From NCBI RefSeq assembly GCF_013363975.1, contig NZ_JABWGN010000010.1, forward strand, positions 310,001 to 374,000: a stretch of 64,000 nt of DNA. The letters run 5' to 3'. This document shows positions 9,109 through 17,559 of this stretch, piece by piece. The DNA comes from Nonomuraea montanisoli (lineage in GTDB: Bacteria; Actinomycetota; Actinomycetes; Streptosporangiales; Streptosporangiaceae). Position 1 is the first letter of the stretch; each line of letters opens with the position of its first letter. The notes under the pieces were generated by a model. It did not search any database. It saw only the letters and a list, made by a program, of their open reading frames with translations, and had not been told where the DNA came from. The position numbers and the translations under genes are program-made.

Positions 9109-9528
9109 TCAGATCGTTCGGTCGGAGGGAAGGGTGAAGGTGACGGTGGCGGTGGCGTGGTCGCCGAGGCTGACCTTGCCGCGCACCTCGACCGTGTAGT
9201 CCGGCCCGTCCTGGGTGACGACCGTGCCGTTGAAGTCCAGCCGGTCCCCCGCGTACGCGGGCACGCCGAGCTTGACGTTGATGCGCCTGATGATGGCCTC
9301 GGGCCCCGTCCAGTCGGTGACGTACCGCTCGACCAGGCCCATCGTGGTCAGGATGTTGAGGAAGATGTCCTTGGAGCCCTGCGCCCGCGCGCCCTCGACG
9401 TCGTGGTGGACCGGCGTGAAGTCCATGGTGGCCAGGGCGGTGGAGACGACCACCGTGGGCGTGAGGTCGATGGACAGCTCGGGCAGCACCGCGCCGATCT
9501 CGATCTGGTCTTCGGTCAGCGTCCGCAT
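9109..9528 (-). CDS. chsH1: MaoC-like enoyl-CoA hydratase subunit ChsH1
   Basis: A 139-residue single hot-dog MaoC-like protein (ATMDFTPVHHDVEGARAQGSKDIFLN holds the hydratase motif). In mycobacteria ChsH1 pairs with the MaoC domain of ChsH2 to hydrate the unsaturated C22 steroid-CoA made by ChsE1-ChsE2. The ATG at 9528 overlaps the chsH2 stop, so the two subunits should be made together. Confidence 0.88.
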   Translation of the reverse strand: MRTLTEDQIEIGAVLPELSIDLTPTVVVSTALATMDFTPVHHDVEGARAQGSKDIFLNILTTMGLVERYVTDWTGPEAIIRRINVKLGVPAYAGDRLDFNGTVVTQDGPDYTVEVRGKVSLGDHATATVTFTLPSDRTI

Positions 9529-10517
9529 CACGACTCCCGTGGCGCCCACATAGGAAGGATCACTTCGTCGTCCATTGCCCGATAGGTCGCACGCAACTCC
9601 ATACCGATACCCACCGCGTCGGGCGGGCAGTCCACGACGTTGCCCACAATCCTCACCCCTTCCGGCAGTTCCACCACAGCCACCACGAACGGCATCTCCC
9701 GCCCCGGAACGGGCGGATGGTGGTGCACCACGTAGCTGAAGACCGTGCCCTCGCCGCGGGCGACGACGAAGGAGCGGTTGGTGGAGCGGCACGACGGGCA
9801 GACGGGGCCGGGCGGGTGCCGCAGGCGTCCGCAGTCGGCGCAGCTCTGGATGCGCAGCTCGCCCTGGCGCACGCCCTCCCAGAAGAACGCGGTGTCCCGG
9901 TTCTGGGCAGGTCGCAGCGGGTACGGGGCCACACCCGATCTCTGGGCCGAGCTCGCGGCCGGGGCCGAGCCGGAGGCCGGAGCCGGGGTCTCGCGCCGCC
10001 GGCGGGGGCGGAACTTGAGCACCCGGAACATCATCTCGGCCACCGGCGCGTCGCCCTCGCCGTACCAGGTGACGTTCCAGGTGGCGAAGTACCCCTCGCC
10101 CAGGGCGGTGCGCTTGGGGCCGACCAGGCCGGAGAAGCGGGTGGCCGCCGTGAGCCGCTCCCCCACGCGCGCCGGGCGGTGGTAGGTCTGCTCGCAGTTG
10201 GTCGCCACCACGCCCGTGTAGCCGGCGGCGTCGAGCGCGGCCAGCACGTCGTCCACCGGCGAGCGCTCCTTGACCCCGCGCCGCACGCCGGGCATGGTCC
10301 ACACCTGGGCCATCGCCGGCGGCGCGATCCCCTGGTCCAGGTACGACCGGTTGGTGTCGCCCATCGCGTCGAGCCAGTGCCTGATCATCGGGATGTTGAC
10401 CGGGTCGGCGGCCGGGCCGCCCCGCACCTCGCCCAGCGCCGCCTGCTTCTCCGCGAGCTCCAGCAGCGCGTCCTCGGAGCTCGTGCCCGTGTCCGTCCTC
10501 GTCCCCGTCTCCGTCAT
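9528..10517 (-). CDS. chsH2: ChsH2: MaoC-like domain fused to DUF35 zinc-ribbon/OB-fold domain
   Basis: A 329-residue two-domain protein. Residues 1-170 are MaoC-like, with HWLDAMGDTNRSYLD typical of this subfamily. Residues 205-329 are DUF35: a zinc ribbon with CADC and CPSC pairs, then an OB-fold. The fused arrangement is the one known for ChsH2, where the MaoC half joins ChsH1 and the DUF35 half joins Ltp2, channelling substrate from hydratase to aldolase. The ATG at 10517 overlaps the upstream fadE stop by four bases. An Ala/Pro-rich linker near residue 185 joins the domains. Confidence 0.9.
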   Translation of the reverse strand: MTETGTRTDTGTSSEDALLELAEKQAALGEVRGGPAADPVNIPMIRHWLDAMGDTNRSYLDQGIAPPAMAQVWTMPGVRRGVKERSPVDDVLAALDAAGYTGVVATNCEQTYHRPARVGERLTAATRFSGLVGPKRTALGEGYFATWNVTWYGEGDAPVAEMMFRVLKFRPRRRRETPAPASGSAPAASSAQRSGVAPYPLRPAQNRDTAFFWEGVRQGELRIQSCADCGRLRHPPGPVCPSCRSTNRSFVVARGEGTVFSYVVHHHPPVPGREMPFVVAVVELPEGVRIVGNVVDCPPDAVGIGMELRATYRAMDDEVILPMWAPRES

Positions 10518-11668
10518 CGCGGCGGCCTCGGCAGGCTCAGGCCGAGCATGGCGATCAGCTCGCGCTGCACCTCGTTCACGCCGCCGCCGAAGGTCAGCAC
10601 CACGGCTCCCTTGACCCCGTGGTCGACGCGTTCGAGCAGCTCGGCGGTCTCCGGGTCGGACGGGTCGCCGTAGCGGGCGAGCACCTCGCCGACCAGCCGG
10701 CCGACCTCCTGCATCCGCTCCGAGCCGTAGATCTTGGTGGCGGAGGCGTCGGGCGCGCCCAGCCAGCCGAGGTCCATGTTGGCGGCCACCTGCCAGTTGA
10801 GCAGCTCGTTCGTACGGAAGTACGCGCGCACCCGGCCGAGCGCCCGTCGCACGTCCGGCACCTCGGCCAGCCCCGTGCGCCGCGCCCAGGCGAGGAACCG
10901 GTCGTAGGTCTGGCCGAGGTTGCCGGCCGGGCCGAGCGTGACGCGTTCGTGGTTGAGCTGGTTGACGATGAGGTCCCAGCCCTTGTCCACCTCGCCGACG
11001 ACCATGCTCACCGGCACGCGCACGTCGGAGTAGTAGGTGGCGTTGGTGTGGTGGCGGCCGTCCATGGTGACGATCGGCGTCCAGGAGTAGCCCGGGTCGT
11101 CCGTGGAGGCGATCATCATGGTGATGCCCTTGTGCTTCTTCGCCTCGGGGTTCGTGCGGGCGGCCAGCCAGATGTACTGGGCGTAGTGGGCGCCGCTGGT
11201 GAAGATCTTCTGGCCGTTGACGACGTAGTGGTCGCCGTCGAGCACCGCGGTGGTGCGCAGGGACGCCAGGTCCGTGCCCGCCTCGGGCTCGCTGTAGCCG
11301 ATGGCGAAGTGGCACTCGCCGGCCAGGATGCGCGGCAGGAAGAACTCCTTCTGCTCCGGCGTGCCGTACTGCATCAGCGTCGGCCCGACCGTCTGCAGCG
11401 TGATGATCGGGTACGGCACGCCGGCGCGGGCGATCTCGTTGGCGAAGATCTGCTGCTCGACGGGGCCGTAGCCGCCTCCGCCGTACTCCTTGGGCCAGCC
11501 GAGGCCGAGCTTGCCGTCACGGCCGAGGCGCCGGCAGTGCTCCATGTAGGTCTCGCCGAACGGGTCGTCAGCGATCTTGCGGCGTTCGTCGTCGGACAGA
11601 CAGCTCCGGAAGTACGCGCGCAGCTCGTCGCGGAGCGCGCGCTGGTCCGGTGTCAGGTCGATGAGCAT
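10514..11668 (-). CDS. fadE29: Acyl-CoA dehydrogenase, FadE29/ChsE2-like subunit
   Basis: A 384-residue acyl-CoA dehydrogenase with a complete fold (AIGYSEPEAGTDLASLRT, YVVNGQKIFTSGAHYAQYIWLAAR). In mycobacteria FadE29 forms a hetero-tetramer with FadE28 that desaturates the 3-carbon side chain of steroid-CoA. Position between the shorter FadE28-like gene and chsH2 reproduces the igr order. The start overlaps the preceding stop by one base (TGATG). Confidence 0.88.
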   Translation of the reverse strand: MLIDLTPDQRALRDELRAYFRSCLSDDERRKIADDPFGETYMEHCRRLGRDGKLGLGWPKEYGGGGYGPVEQQIFANEIARAGVPYPIITLQTVGPTLMQYGTPEQKEFFLPRILAGECHFAIGYSEPEAGTDLASLRTTAVLDGDHYVVNGQKIFTSGAHYAQYIWLAARTNPEAKKHKGITMMIASTDDPGYSWTPIVTMDGRHHTNATYYSDVRVPVSMVVGEVDKGWDLIVNQLNHERVTLGPAGNLGQTYDRFLAWARRTGLAEVPDVRRALGRVRAYFRTNELLNWQVAANMDLGWLGAPDASATKIYGSERMQEVGRLVGEVLARYGDPSDPETAELLERVDHGVKGAVVLTFGGGVNEVQRELIAMLGLSLPRPPR

Positions 11669-12633
11669 CAGGCGAGCGCTCCGATCAGGTCGAGCTGGGC
11701 GTCCTGGCCGCCGAGCAGGTGCGACAGGTGCTTGGCGTGGGCGAAGTACCGGTGCAGCGGGTAGGTGACGTCGAGGCCGAGCCCGCCGTGCAGGTGCTGG
11801 CAGGTGTAGAGCGCCCGGAACGCCTCGCCGGTGTGGAAGGCGGCCAGCGCCAGGTCCTCCTCGGCCGGCAGGCCCTCACCGAGCCGCCAGGCGGCCGACC
11901 ACATGGCCACGTCCAGCGCCCGCCCGGCGATGTAGACGTCCGCGACCTGCATGGTCACGGCCTGGAACTCGGCCAGCGCCCGGCCGAACTGCCGGCGCGT
12001 CTTGACGTAGCCGGTGGTCAGCTCCAGCGCGCCGGCGAGGACGCCGCTCGCCTGGGCGGCCACGGCGGCGGTGAGGACCTGCCGCAGCGCGGCCACGGAC
12101 TCCGGGCCGGCGACCCGCTCGGCCGGCGTCCGGTCGAGGACCACGGTGGCGGCGGGCTCGCCGGTCGAGGCGAACTCGGGGCTCGACTCGGGCCGCGCCA
12201 CCAGGAACACGCCGGCGTCGGCGGTGACCAGGACGTCGGACTCCAGGTACGGGACGCCGGTCTTGCGGCCGGTCAGCACCCAGCCGTCGTCCGTGCGGTC
12301 CGCGGTGGTCGCGGGCGGGTCGGCGAGGGCGCGGCCGGGCTCGCGCAGCGCGAGCGTCGCGGGACGCTCCTGCTGGTCGCGGGTGCCGTGCCGGGCGAGG
12401 AACAGCGAGGCGGCCAGGGCGGGCAACGCGGGCACCGACGCGGCGCGGGCGCCCACCTCGCGCAGCACCACGGCCATCTCGACGGGGCCGAGCCCCGCCC
12501 CGCCCGCCTCCTCGGGCAGGCACACGGCCAGCAGGCCGGCCTCGCGTAACCGGCGCTCCGGCTCGTCCTCGGCGAGCAGGTCGGCGGCCAGCTCGCGCAG
12601 GTCGCGCTGGGTCTCGTCCAGGCCGAAGTTCAT
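11668..12633 (-). CDS. fadE28: Acyl-CoA dehydrogenase, FadE28/ChsE1-like subunit
   Basis: A 321-residue acyl-CoA dehydrogenase, shorter than normal, as expected for the partner subunit of the heteromeric steroid acyl-CoA dehydrogenases. Recognisable parts are GLLAVCLPEEAGGAGLGPVE near the N-terminus and KTRRQFGRALAEFQAVTMQVAD with HLHGGLGLDVTYPLHRYF near the end. Two ATG codons are adjacent (12636 and 12633); the second has better spacing from GGAGG. The gene overlaps or abuts the end of fadD. Confidence 0.87.
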   Translation of the reverse strand: MNFGLDETQRDLRELAADLLAEDEPERRLREAGLLAVCLPEEAGGAGLGPVEMAVVLREVGARAASVPALPALAASLFLARHGTRDQQERPATLALREPGRALADPPATTADRTDDGWVLTGRKTGVPYLESDVLVTADAGVFLVARPESSPEFASTGEPAATVVLDRTPAERVAGPESVAALRQVLTAAVAAQASGVLAGALELTTGYVKTRRQFGRALAEFQAVTMQVADVYIAGRALDVAMWSAAWRLGEGLPAEEDLALAAFHTGEAFRALYTCQHLHGGLGLDVTYPLHRYFAHAKHLSHLLGGQDAQLDLIGALA

Positions 12634-14366
12634 CATGCCTCCAATAGGTTTGCGCGGCCGTTCCTGGCGAAGTCGTCCTCGATGGCCTTGACGTCGTCCT
12701 CCTCCAGCCGCCGCCAGCGCCCGTCCTGACGCGCGCCCTCCGGCGGCGCGCCGTCCTCGGGTGGGCCCTCCTGGGACGGGTGCTCCTGGGACGGGCCGTC
12801 CTGGGACGGGCCGGGGGGACGCCACCAGACGGGGTCGGCGGTGCGCCACGCCTCGCGGGCGAGCAGGCGCTTGACGACCTTGTGCGAGGGGGTCTGCGGC
12901 AGCTCGGCCGCGATCCGGACGTAGCGGGGCACGGCCTTGCGGCCGACGTCGGCGCGGGCGGCGAGGAAGGAGCCGAACGCCGCCGGGGAGAACGGCCCGG
13001 ACATGACCAGTGCCGCCATCACCTGGTCACCGGCCGCCGCGTCCGGCACCGGGTACACCGCGGCCTCCACCACGCCGGGGAACTCCCGCAGGGCGGCCTC
13101 GATCGGGGCCACCGCGAGGTTCTCGCCGTCCACGCGCAGCCGCTCGGTGCCGCGGCCGGCGAAGAACACGTGGCCGCGGGCGTCGGCGTAGGCGAGGTCG
13201 CCGGACCAGAACGCGCCGTCGCGCAGCCGTTCGGCGTCCGCCTCCGGGTCGTTGTAGTAGCCGTCGAACAGGCCGGTGCCCGACACGTTGACCAGCTCGC
13301 CGATCGCCTCGTCGGGGTTGAGCAGCCGGCCGTCCTCGACGCGGGCGGTGGCGCAGCGCTCCCCCGTGCGCGGGTCGCGGATCTCGACGCCGTCCGGGAG
13401 CCGGCCGAGCGCGCCCGGCGGGGCCGCGGGGTCGGGCGTGAGCGAGATCGCCGTCTCCGTCGATCCGAACGCGTCGATCACCCGGCAGCCGAACCGCTCG
13501 CCGAAGCGCCGGGTCGCCGTCGTGCTGCCCTCGTTGCCGAAGGCCAGGCGCAACGGGTTGTCCGCGTCGTCGGGGCGGGGCGGGGTGGCGAGCACGTACG
13601 ACAGGGCCTTGCCGACGTAGTGCAGGTACGTGCAGCCGTACCGCCGGACGTCGGGCAGCAGGCCGGACGCCGAGAACCGGCGCCGCAGCACCAGCGCGGC
13701 CCCGGACACGACGGCCGGGGCGTAGGCGGCCATGAGGGCGCCGGAGTGGAACAGCGGCATCGGGCAGTAGACGACGTCGTCCGGGGTGAGGAGCATGCCG
13801 AGGCTGCGCCCGGGCACGGCGAGCTTGCGCTGGGTGATCCGCACGGCGCGAGGGCGGCCGGAGGTGCCCGAGGTGAAGATCAGCATCACCAGGTCGCCGG
13901 GGGCGGCCCCGCCGGGCACACCGGCGATCTCGGCGATCTCGGCGTTGTCGGCGATGGTGGCCAGCGGGGCTCGCGGTATGCGGAGGTCGCGGGCCAGGCC
14001 GGTCGCCGCCTCCTCGTACGGACCGTCGTACAGGAGCAGGGCGACGTCGGTGGCCGCGGCGTCCCGCACCAGCTCGGCCGGTGAGTGGGTGGGGTTGAGC
14101 GCGACGACGACGCATCCGCCGAGGGCGGCGGCTCCGACGAGCACCGGCAGCCCGGGGACGTTGTCGCAGAGCACGCCGACGTGCGGCCGGCCGGCGGCGC
14201 GCGCGGCCCGCCAGGAGGGAGCGGTGATCGCGCCGAGCCGGGCGGCGGCGGCCAGGCAGGCCGCGACGTGCTCGCGCCAGGACCACGCCCGGTCCTCGAA
14301 GAGCAGGCCGGGACGGTCGTCGCCGGCCCGCGCCAGGAGCAGGGCGGCGAGGGTGTCCGCGGTCAT
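12633..14366 (-). CDS. Acyl-CoA synthetase (FadD17-like), first gene of the sterol operon
   Basis: A 577-residue AMP-forming acyl-CoA ligase. The P-loop is LIFTSGTSGRPRAV, the A5 region DAFGSTETAIS, the A7/A8 region SGDLAYADARGHVFFAGRGTERL and the C-terminal Lys motif PSHKVVKRLL. In steroid operons such enzymes attach CoA to shortened side-chain acids; FadD17 is the closest in style. About 40 residues near the C-terminus form a Gln/Asp/Gly/Pro repeat (DGPSQEHPSQEG) unlike typical family members. It is divergent from kstR and probably KstR-controlled. Confidence 0.87.
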   Translation of the reverse strand: MTADTLAALLLARAGDDRPGLLFEDRAWSWREHVAACLAAAARLGAITAPSWRAARAAGRPHVGVLCDNVPGLPVLVGAAALGGCVVVALNPTHSPAELVRDAAATDVALLLYDGPYEEAATGLARDLRIPRAPLATIADNAEIAEIAGVPGGAAPGDLVMLIFTSGTSGRPRAVRITQRKLAVPGRSLGMLLTPDDVVYCPMPLFHSGALMAAYAPAVVSGAALVLRRRFSASGLLPDVRRYGCTYLHYVGKALSYVLATPPRPDDADNPLRLAFGNEGSTTATRRFGERFGCRVIDAFGSTETAISLTPDPAAPPGALGRLPDGVEIRDPRTGERCATARVEDGRLLNPDEAIGELVNVSGTGLFDGYYNDPEADAERLRDGAFWSGDLAYADARGHVFFAGRGTERLRVDGENLAVAPIEAALREFPGVVEAAVYPVPDAAAGDQVMAALVMSGPFSPAAFGSFLAARADVGRKAVPRYVRIAAELPQTPSHKVVKRLLAREAWRTADPVWWRPPGPSQDGPSQEHPSQEGPPEDGAPPEGARQDGRWRRLEEDDVKAIEDDFARNGRANLLEA

Positions 14367-14404
14367 GGCGCCTCCAGCAAGCGCTCGGCCAAACGATCCG
14401 CAAA

Positions 14405-14420
14405 CTAGAACAGATTCTAG
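14405..14420. promoter_or_regulatory. KstR-type operator, fadD/kstR divergent region
   Basis: CTAGAACAGATTCTAG has six-base perfect arms (CTAGAA/TTCTAG). It matches the KstR consensus TnnAACnnGTTnnA at all fixed positions but one (ATT instead of GTT). It lies 39 bases before the fadD start, where repressor binding would block transcription. Confidence 0.65.
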
Positions 14421-14540
14421 TATCTGTCCAGTGTTGGCATCCCCCGAAAAGTCTGGATATATGCCTGTAACGCCGTGGACATGGGCCTATACAGGCTTCT
14501 TTGTGACTCGCCAGTAACAAGCCGTGCCCGAGGGAAATCA

Positions 14541-14554
14541 GATAACGTGTTCTT
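14541..14554. promoter_or_regulatory. Possible second KstR site before kstR
   Basis: The KstR core AACnnGTT is exact (AACGTGTT, 14544-14551) but the flanking T and A of the full consensus are missing. It lies about 60 bases before the preferred kstR start at 14609, so it could serve autoregulation. Weaker than the site at 14405. Confidence 0.4.
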
Positions 14555-14608
14555 ATGCGTACCCCGCAGGCGGCCGGCACCGCACCCTCCAGCGACACCG
14601 AGGGGACC

Positions 14609-15229
14609 ATGGAGAGCCACACCACACCCGGTTCCGGCGGGCACGCGTCCGGCGGCCACAGCGTCCGCACCCGCAGCCAGCACCAGCGCCGCAAGCGGAT
14701 CGTCCAGGCCGCCGCCGCCCTCGCCTCGCGCGGCGGCGTCGAGGCCATGCAGATGCGCACCGTGGCCGAGCGGGCCGGCGTCGCGCTCGGCACCCTCTAC
14801 CGCTACTTCCCGTCCAAGATGGACCTGGTCGTCGCGGTGGTCGGCGAGGAGATCGACCTGCTGGAGAGCAGCATCGAGCGCCGTCCCCCGGGCGCCTCCA
14901 CCCCGGCCGGCCGGGCCGTCGACGTGCTCATGCGCGCCACCCGGGGCCTCATGCGCGAGCCGGAGCTGGCCGACGCGCTCATCCGCTCGCTCATCCTGGC
15001 CGAGGTCGAGACGCCGTTCGGCGACCGCATGACCGGCCTGCTGCTGCGGGTCTCGGCCGACGGGCTCTCGCGCGAGCAGGCCACCGAGGAGCAGGTGGCG
15101 CTGGCGGGGTCGCTGTCGAGCATCTGGGTGCAGGAGCTGCTGGAGATGCTGCGCGGCCGGCGCACCTACGACCAGATCCAGCGCCGCATCGAGATCGCCG
15201 CCGCCCGCCTCCTCACCGACATCGCCTGA
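14609..15229 (+). CDS. kstR: TetR-family sterol-catabolism repressor KstR
   Basis: A 206-residue TetR regulator. The DNA-binding region (RKRIVQAAAALASRGGVEAMQM, then RAGVALGTLYRYFPSKMDL) follows Mycobacterium tuberculosis KstR closely, including the VALGTLYRYFPSK helix. KstR represses cholesterol uptake and degradation genes and is released by CoA-thioester steroid intermediates. I prefer the ATG at 14609, preceded by GAGGGG, over the in-frame ATG at 14555, which has no ribosome site. Several matching operators elsewhere in this window fit a local regulon. Confidence 0.88.
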   Translation: MESHTTPGSGGHASGGHSVRTRSQHQRRKRIVQAAAALASRGGVEAMQMRTVAERAGVALGTLYRYFPSKMDLVVAVVGEEIDLLESSIERRPPGASTPAGRAVDVLMRATRGLMREPELADALIRSLILAEVETPFGDRMTGLLLRVSADGLSREQATEEQVALAGSLSSIWVQELLEMLRGRRTYDQIQRRIEIAAARLLTDIA

Positions 15230-15288
15230 CCGGCCTTTCCGTCCTTTCCGGCCTTCCGTCCGGCGCTACGCCCCCGACACGCGCCCGC

Positions 15289-16287
15289 TCAGACCTCCGC
15301 CGTCTCCTCCCTCGTGGCCCGGAACGTGCGGCGGTAGGCGTGCGGCGACACGCCGAGGGCGGCGTGCAGGTGCCGCCGGAACGACGCCGCCGTGCCGAAC
15401 CCCGCGCGCCCGGCCACCCCGTCCATCGGCAGATCGCTGGTCTCCAGCAGCCGCCGGGCCAGCTCGACCCGCTGCCGGGTGAGCCACTGCCCGGGGCTCA
15501 TCCCCACCTCCTCGCGGAAGCGCCGCGTGAACGTGCGCCGGCTCATCCCCGCGTGCCGCGCCAGCTCGGCGAGCTGGAGGGGCTCGGCCAGGCGGCTCAG
15601 CGCCCACGCCCGCGTGGGGGCCGTGCCCGCGGTGGACGGCTCGGGCACCGGGTGCTCGATGTACTGGGCCTGGCCGCCGTCGCGCCAGGGCGGCACGACG
15701 CAACTGCGCGCCACCTGGTTGGCGACCTCGCTGCCGTGGTCGCGGCGTACGAGATGGAGGCAGAGGTCCACCCCGGACGACGCGCCCGCGGAGGTCAGCA
15801 CGTCGCCGTCGTCCACGAACAGCACCCCGGCGTCCACCCGCACCCGCGGGAAGAGCCGGGCGAAGCGCTCGGCGTGCTTCCAGTGAGTGGTGGCCGGACG
15901 GCCGTCCAGCAGCCCGGCGGCGGCCAGCACGAAGGTCGCCACGCAGATCGACACCGCGCGGGCGCCCGGCCGCATCAGCGACAGGGCGTCGAGCAGCTCG
16001 GGCGACAGGCTCTCGGGGCCGGTGATGGCCACGTGCGTGTCGGCCGCGGGCAGCACGACCGTGTCGGCCGTCGCGAGCACGCCCGCGTCGCACGAGGCGG
16101 CGATGGAGAAGTCGGCCGTCGTGCGCACCGGGCCGCCGTCGAGCGTGCAGGTCACGACGTCGTAGAGCGGCTCGCCGGCCGGCCCGCGGGCCGTGGCGAA
16201 GATCCTCGACGGGATGCTCAGCTCGAACGGGATGACGCCGTCGAGCGCGAGGACGGCCACGCGATGCATGGCCCAATGTTTGCACAC
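15289..16287 (-). CDS. GlxA/FtrA-type AraC regulator with DJ-1/PfpI-like domain
   Basis: A 332-residue regulator: residues 5-190 resemble a class I glutamine amidotransferase/DJ-1 fold (VAVLALDGVIPFELSIPSRIF; SICVATFVLAAAGLLDG, with the nucleophile-elbow-like Cys), and about 220-320 form an AraC HTH pair (LARHAGMSRRTFTRRFREEVGMSP; VAGRAGFGTAASFRRHL). The GTG at 16287 has GGAGG five bases away; an ATG at 16269 is possible. It is divergent from an oxidoreductase gene, a common layout for a regulator and its target. Confidence 0.88.
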   Translation of the reverse strand: MCKHWAMHRVAVLALDGVIPFELSIPSRIFATARGPAGEPLYDVVTCTLDGGPVRTTADFSIAASCDAGVLATADTVVLPAADTHVAITGPESLSPELLDALSLMRPGARAVSICVATFVLAAAGLLDGRPATTHWKHAERFARLFPRVRVDAGVLFVDDGDVLTSAGASSGVDLCLHLVRRDHGSEVANQVARSCVVPPWRDGGQAQYIEHPVPEPSTAGTAPTRAWALSRLAEPLQLAELARHAGMSRRTFTRRFREEVGMSPGQWLTRQRVELARRLLETSDLPMDGVAGRAGFGTAASFRRHLHAALGVSPHAYRRTFRATREETAEV

Positions 16288-16340
16288 CTTGGCCTCCGGG
16301 CCACTCGCGGTGTTACCGCGGCGGCGAGCACGCTGGAGCC

Positions 16341-17285
16341 ATGAAGATGCGCGCGATGAGCCAGAACACCCTGGGCGGTCCCGAGGTGCTGACGTTGGTG
16401 GAGCTGGACCGGCCGGAGCCGGGGCCGGCGGAGGTGCTGGTGCGGGTGCACGCGGCGGGGGTGAACCCGGCCGACTGGAAGGTCCGGACAGCCGGCAGCC
16501 ATCTCGGGCAGCCGCCGTTCGTGCTCGGCTGGGACGTCTCCGGCGTGGTCGAGGAGGTGGGCGTCGGGACCACGATCCACAAGCCGGGCGACGAGGTGTT
16601 CGGCATGCTGCCGTTCCCCTTCGGCAACGGGGCCTACGCCGAGTACGTGACCGCGCCCGCGCGGACCTTCGCCCGCAAGCCCGCGGCCGTGGACCACACG
16701 CGGGCCGCCGCGATCCCGCTGGCCGCGCTGACCGCCTGGCAGGCGCTCGTCGACACCGCCGCGACCCGCGGCGGCGACCGGGTGCTCGTCCACGCGGCGG
16801 CGGGCGGCGTCGGGCACTTCGCCGTGCAGATCGCCAAGGCGCGCGGCGCGTACGTGGTCGGCACGGCCAGCGCCGCCAAGCACGACTTCCTGCGCGGCCT
16901 CGGGGCCGACGAGGTGATCGACTACCGCACGGAGGACTTCGCCGAGGTGGCGCGGGACATGGACGTGGTCGTCGAGACGATGGGCGGCGAGTACGGCCCG
17001 CGGTCCCTGCGTACCCTGCGCGAGGGCGGCGTGATCGTCTCCCTGGCGTTGTCGCTGCTGGACCCGGGCCTGCACGCGGCGGCGGCCGAGCGGGGCATCC
17101 GGTCCGAGGCGATGCTGGTGGAGGCCGACCACGCGGGGATGCGGTCCCTGGCCGCGCTGGTCGAGGCGGGGCGGCTGCGTCCGGAGATCGCGGCGGTCGT
17201 GCCGCTGGAGGACGCCGCCAAGGCCCACGAGCTGGGCGAGTCGGGCGGCACCACCGGGAAGATCGTCCTCACCGTCACCTCGTGA
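16341..17285 (+). CDS. Zinc-independent NADP-dependent quinone oxidoreductase-like protein (MDR family)
   Basis: A 314-residue medium-chain reductase of the quinone oxidoreductase group. It has the N-terminal GroES-like fold (AAGVNPADWKVR) and a Rossmann motif VLVHAAAGGVGHFAVQIAK; catalytic-zinc ligands are absent. Substrate unknown; such enzymes reduce quinones or enones with NADPH. Divergent from the AraC-type gene, which may control it. Confidence 0.87.
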   Translation: MKMRAMSQNTLGGPEVLTLVELDRPEPGPAEVLVRVHAAGVNPADWKVRTAGSHLGQPPFVLGWDVSGVVEEVGVGTTIHKPGDEVFGMLPFPFGNGAYAEYVTAPARTFARKPAAVDHTRAAAIPLAALTAWQALVDTAATRGGDRVLVHAAAGGVGHFAVQIAKARGAYVVGTASAAKHDFLRGLGADEVIDYRTEDFAEVARDMDVVVETMGGEYGPRSLRTLREGGVIVSLALSLLDPGLHAAAAERGIRSEAMLVEADHAGMRSLAALVEAGRLRPEIAAVVPLEDAAKAHELGESGGTTGKIVLTVTS

Positions 17286-17493
17286 CCCCCGGCCGGGCTG
17301 CCGTCCCCCCACGCCCGCGCTGCTCTGACGTGAGCCGCCCTTTGCCCCGCGTCTGACACGGGCCGCTCTTCGCCCCCGCCCCGCTCCGCTCCGGGGTCAC
17401 TGTCACGCCGCAGCCGCCCCGAAGTCACCGCCGGCCCGTGCGGCATCCCCGCCCAGGACCTGCCTCCCTCGGGGTCGGCCTCCCCCTCTCGCC

Positions 17494-17554
17494 CTGTATA
17501 CGCCCTGCCTCCTGACCGAGGTTCCCGAATCTGTCGGTGGCAGGGCGTATACAG
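17494..17554. promoter_or_regulatory. Long inverted repeat just before an ECF sigma gene
   Basis: CTGTATACGCCCTGCC at 17494-17509 is the exact reverse complement of GGCAGGGCGTATACAG at 17539-17554, with 29 bases between. The right arm ends five bases before the ATG at 17560, directly next to the Shine-Dalgarno-like AGAAG. Each arm also contains the palindrome GTATAC. It could be a two-site operator or an RNA hairpin next to the ribosome site. Confidence 0.7.
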
Positions 17555-17559
17555 AGAAG

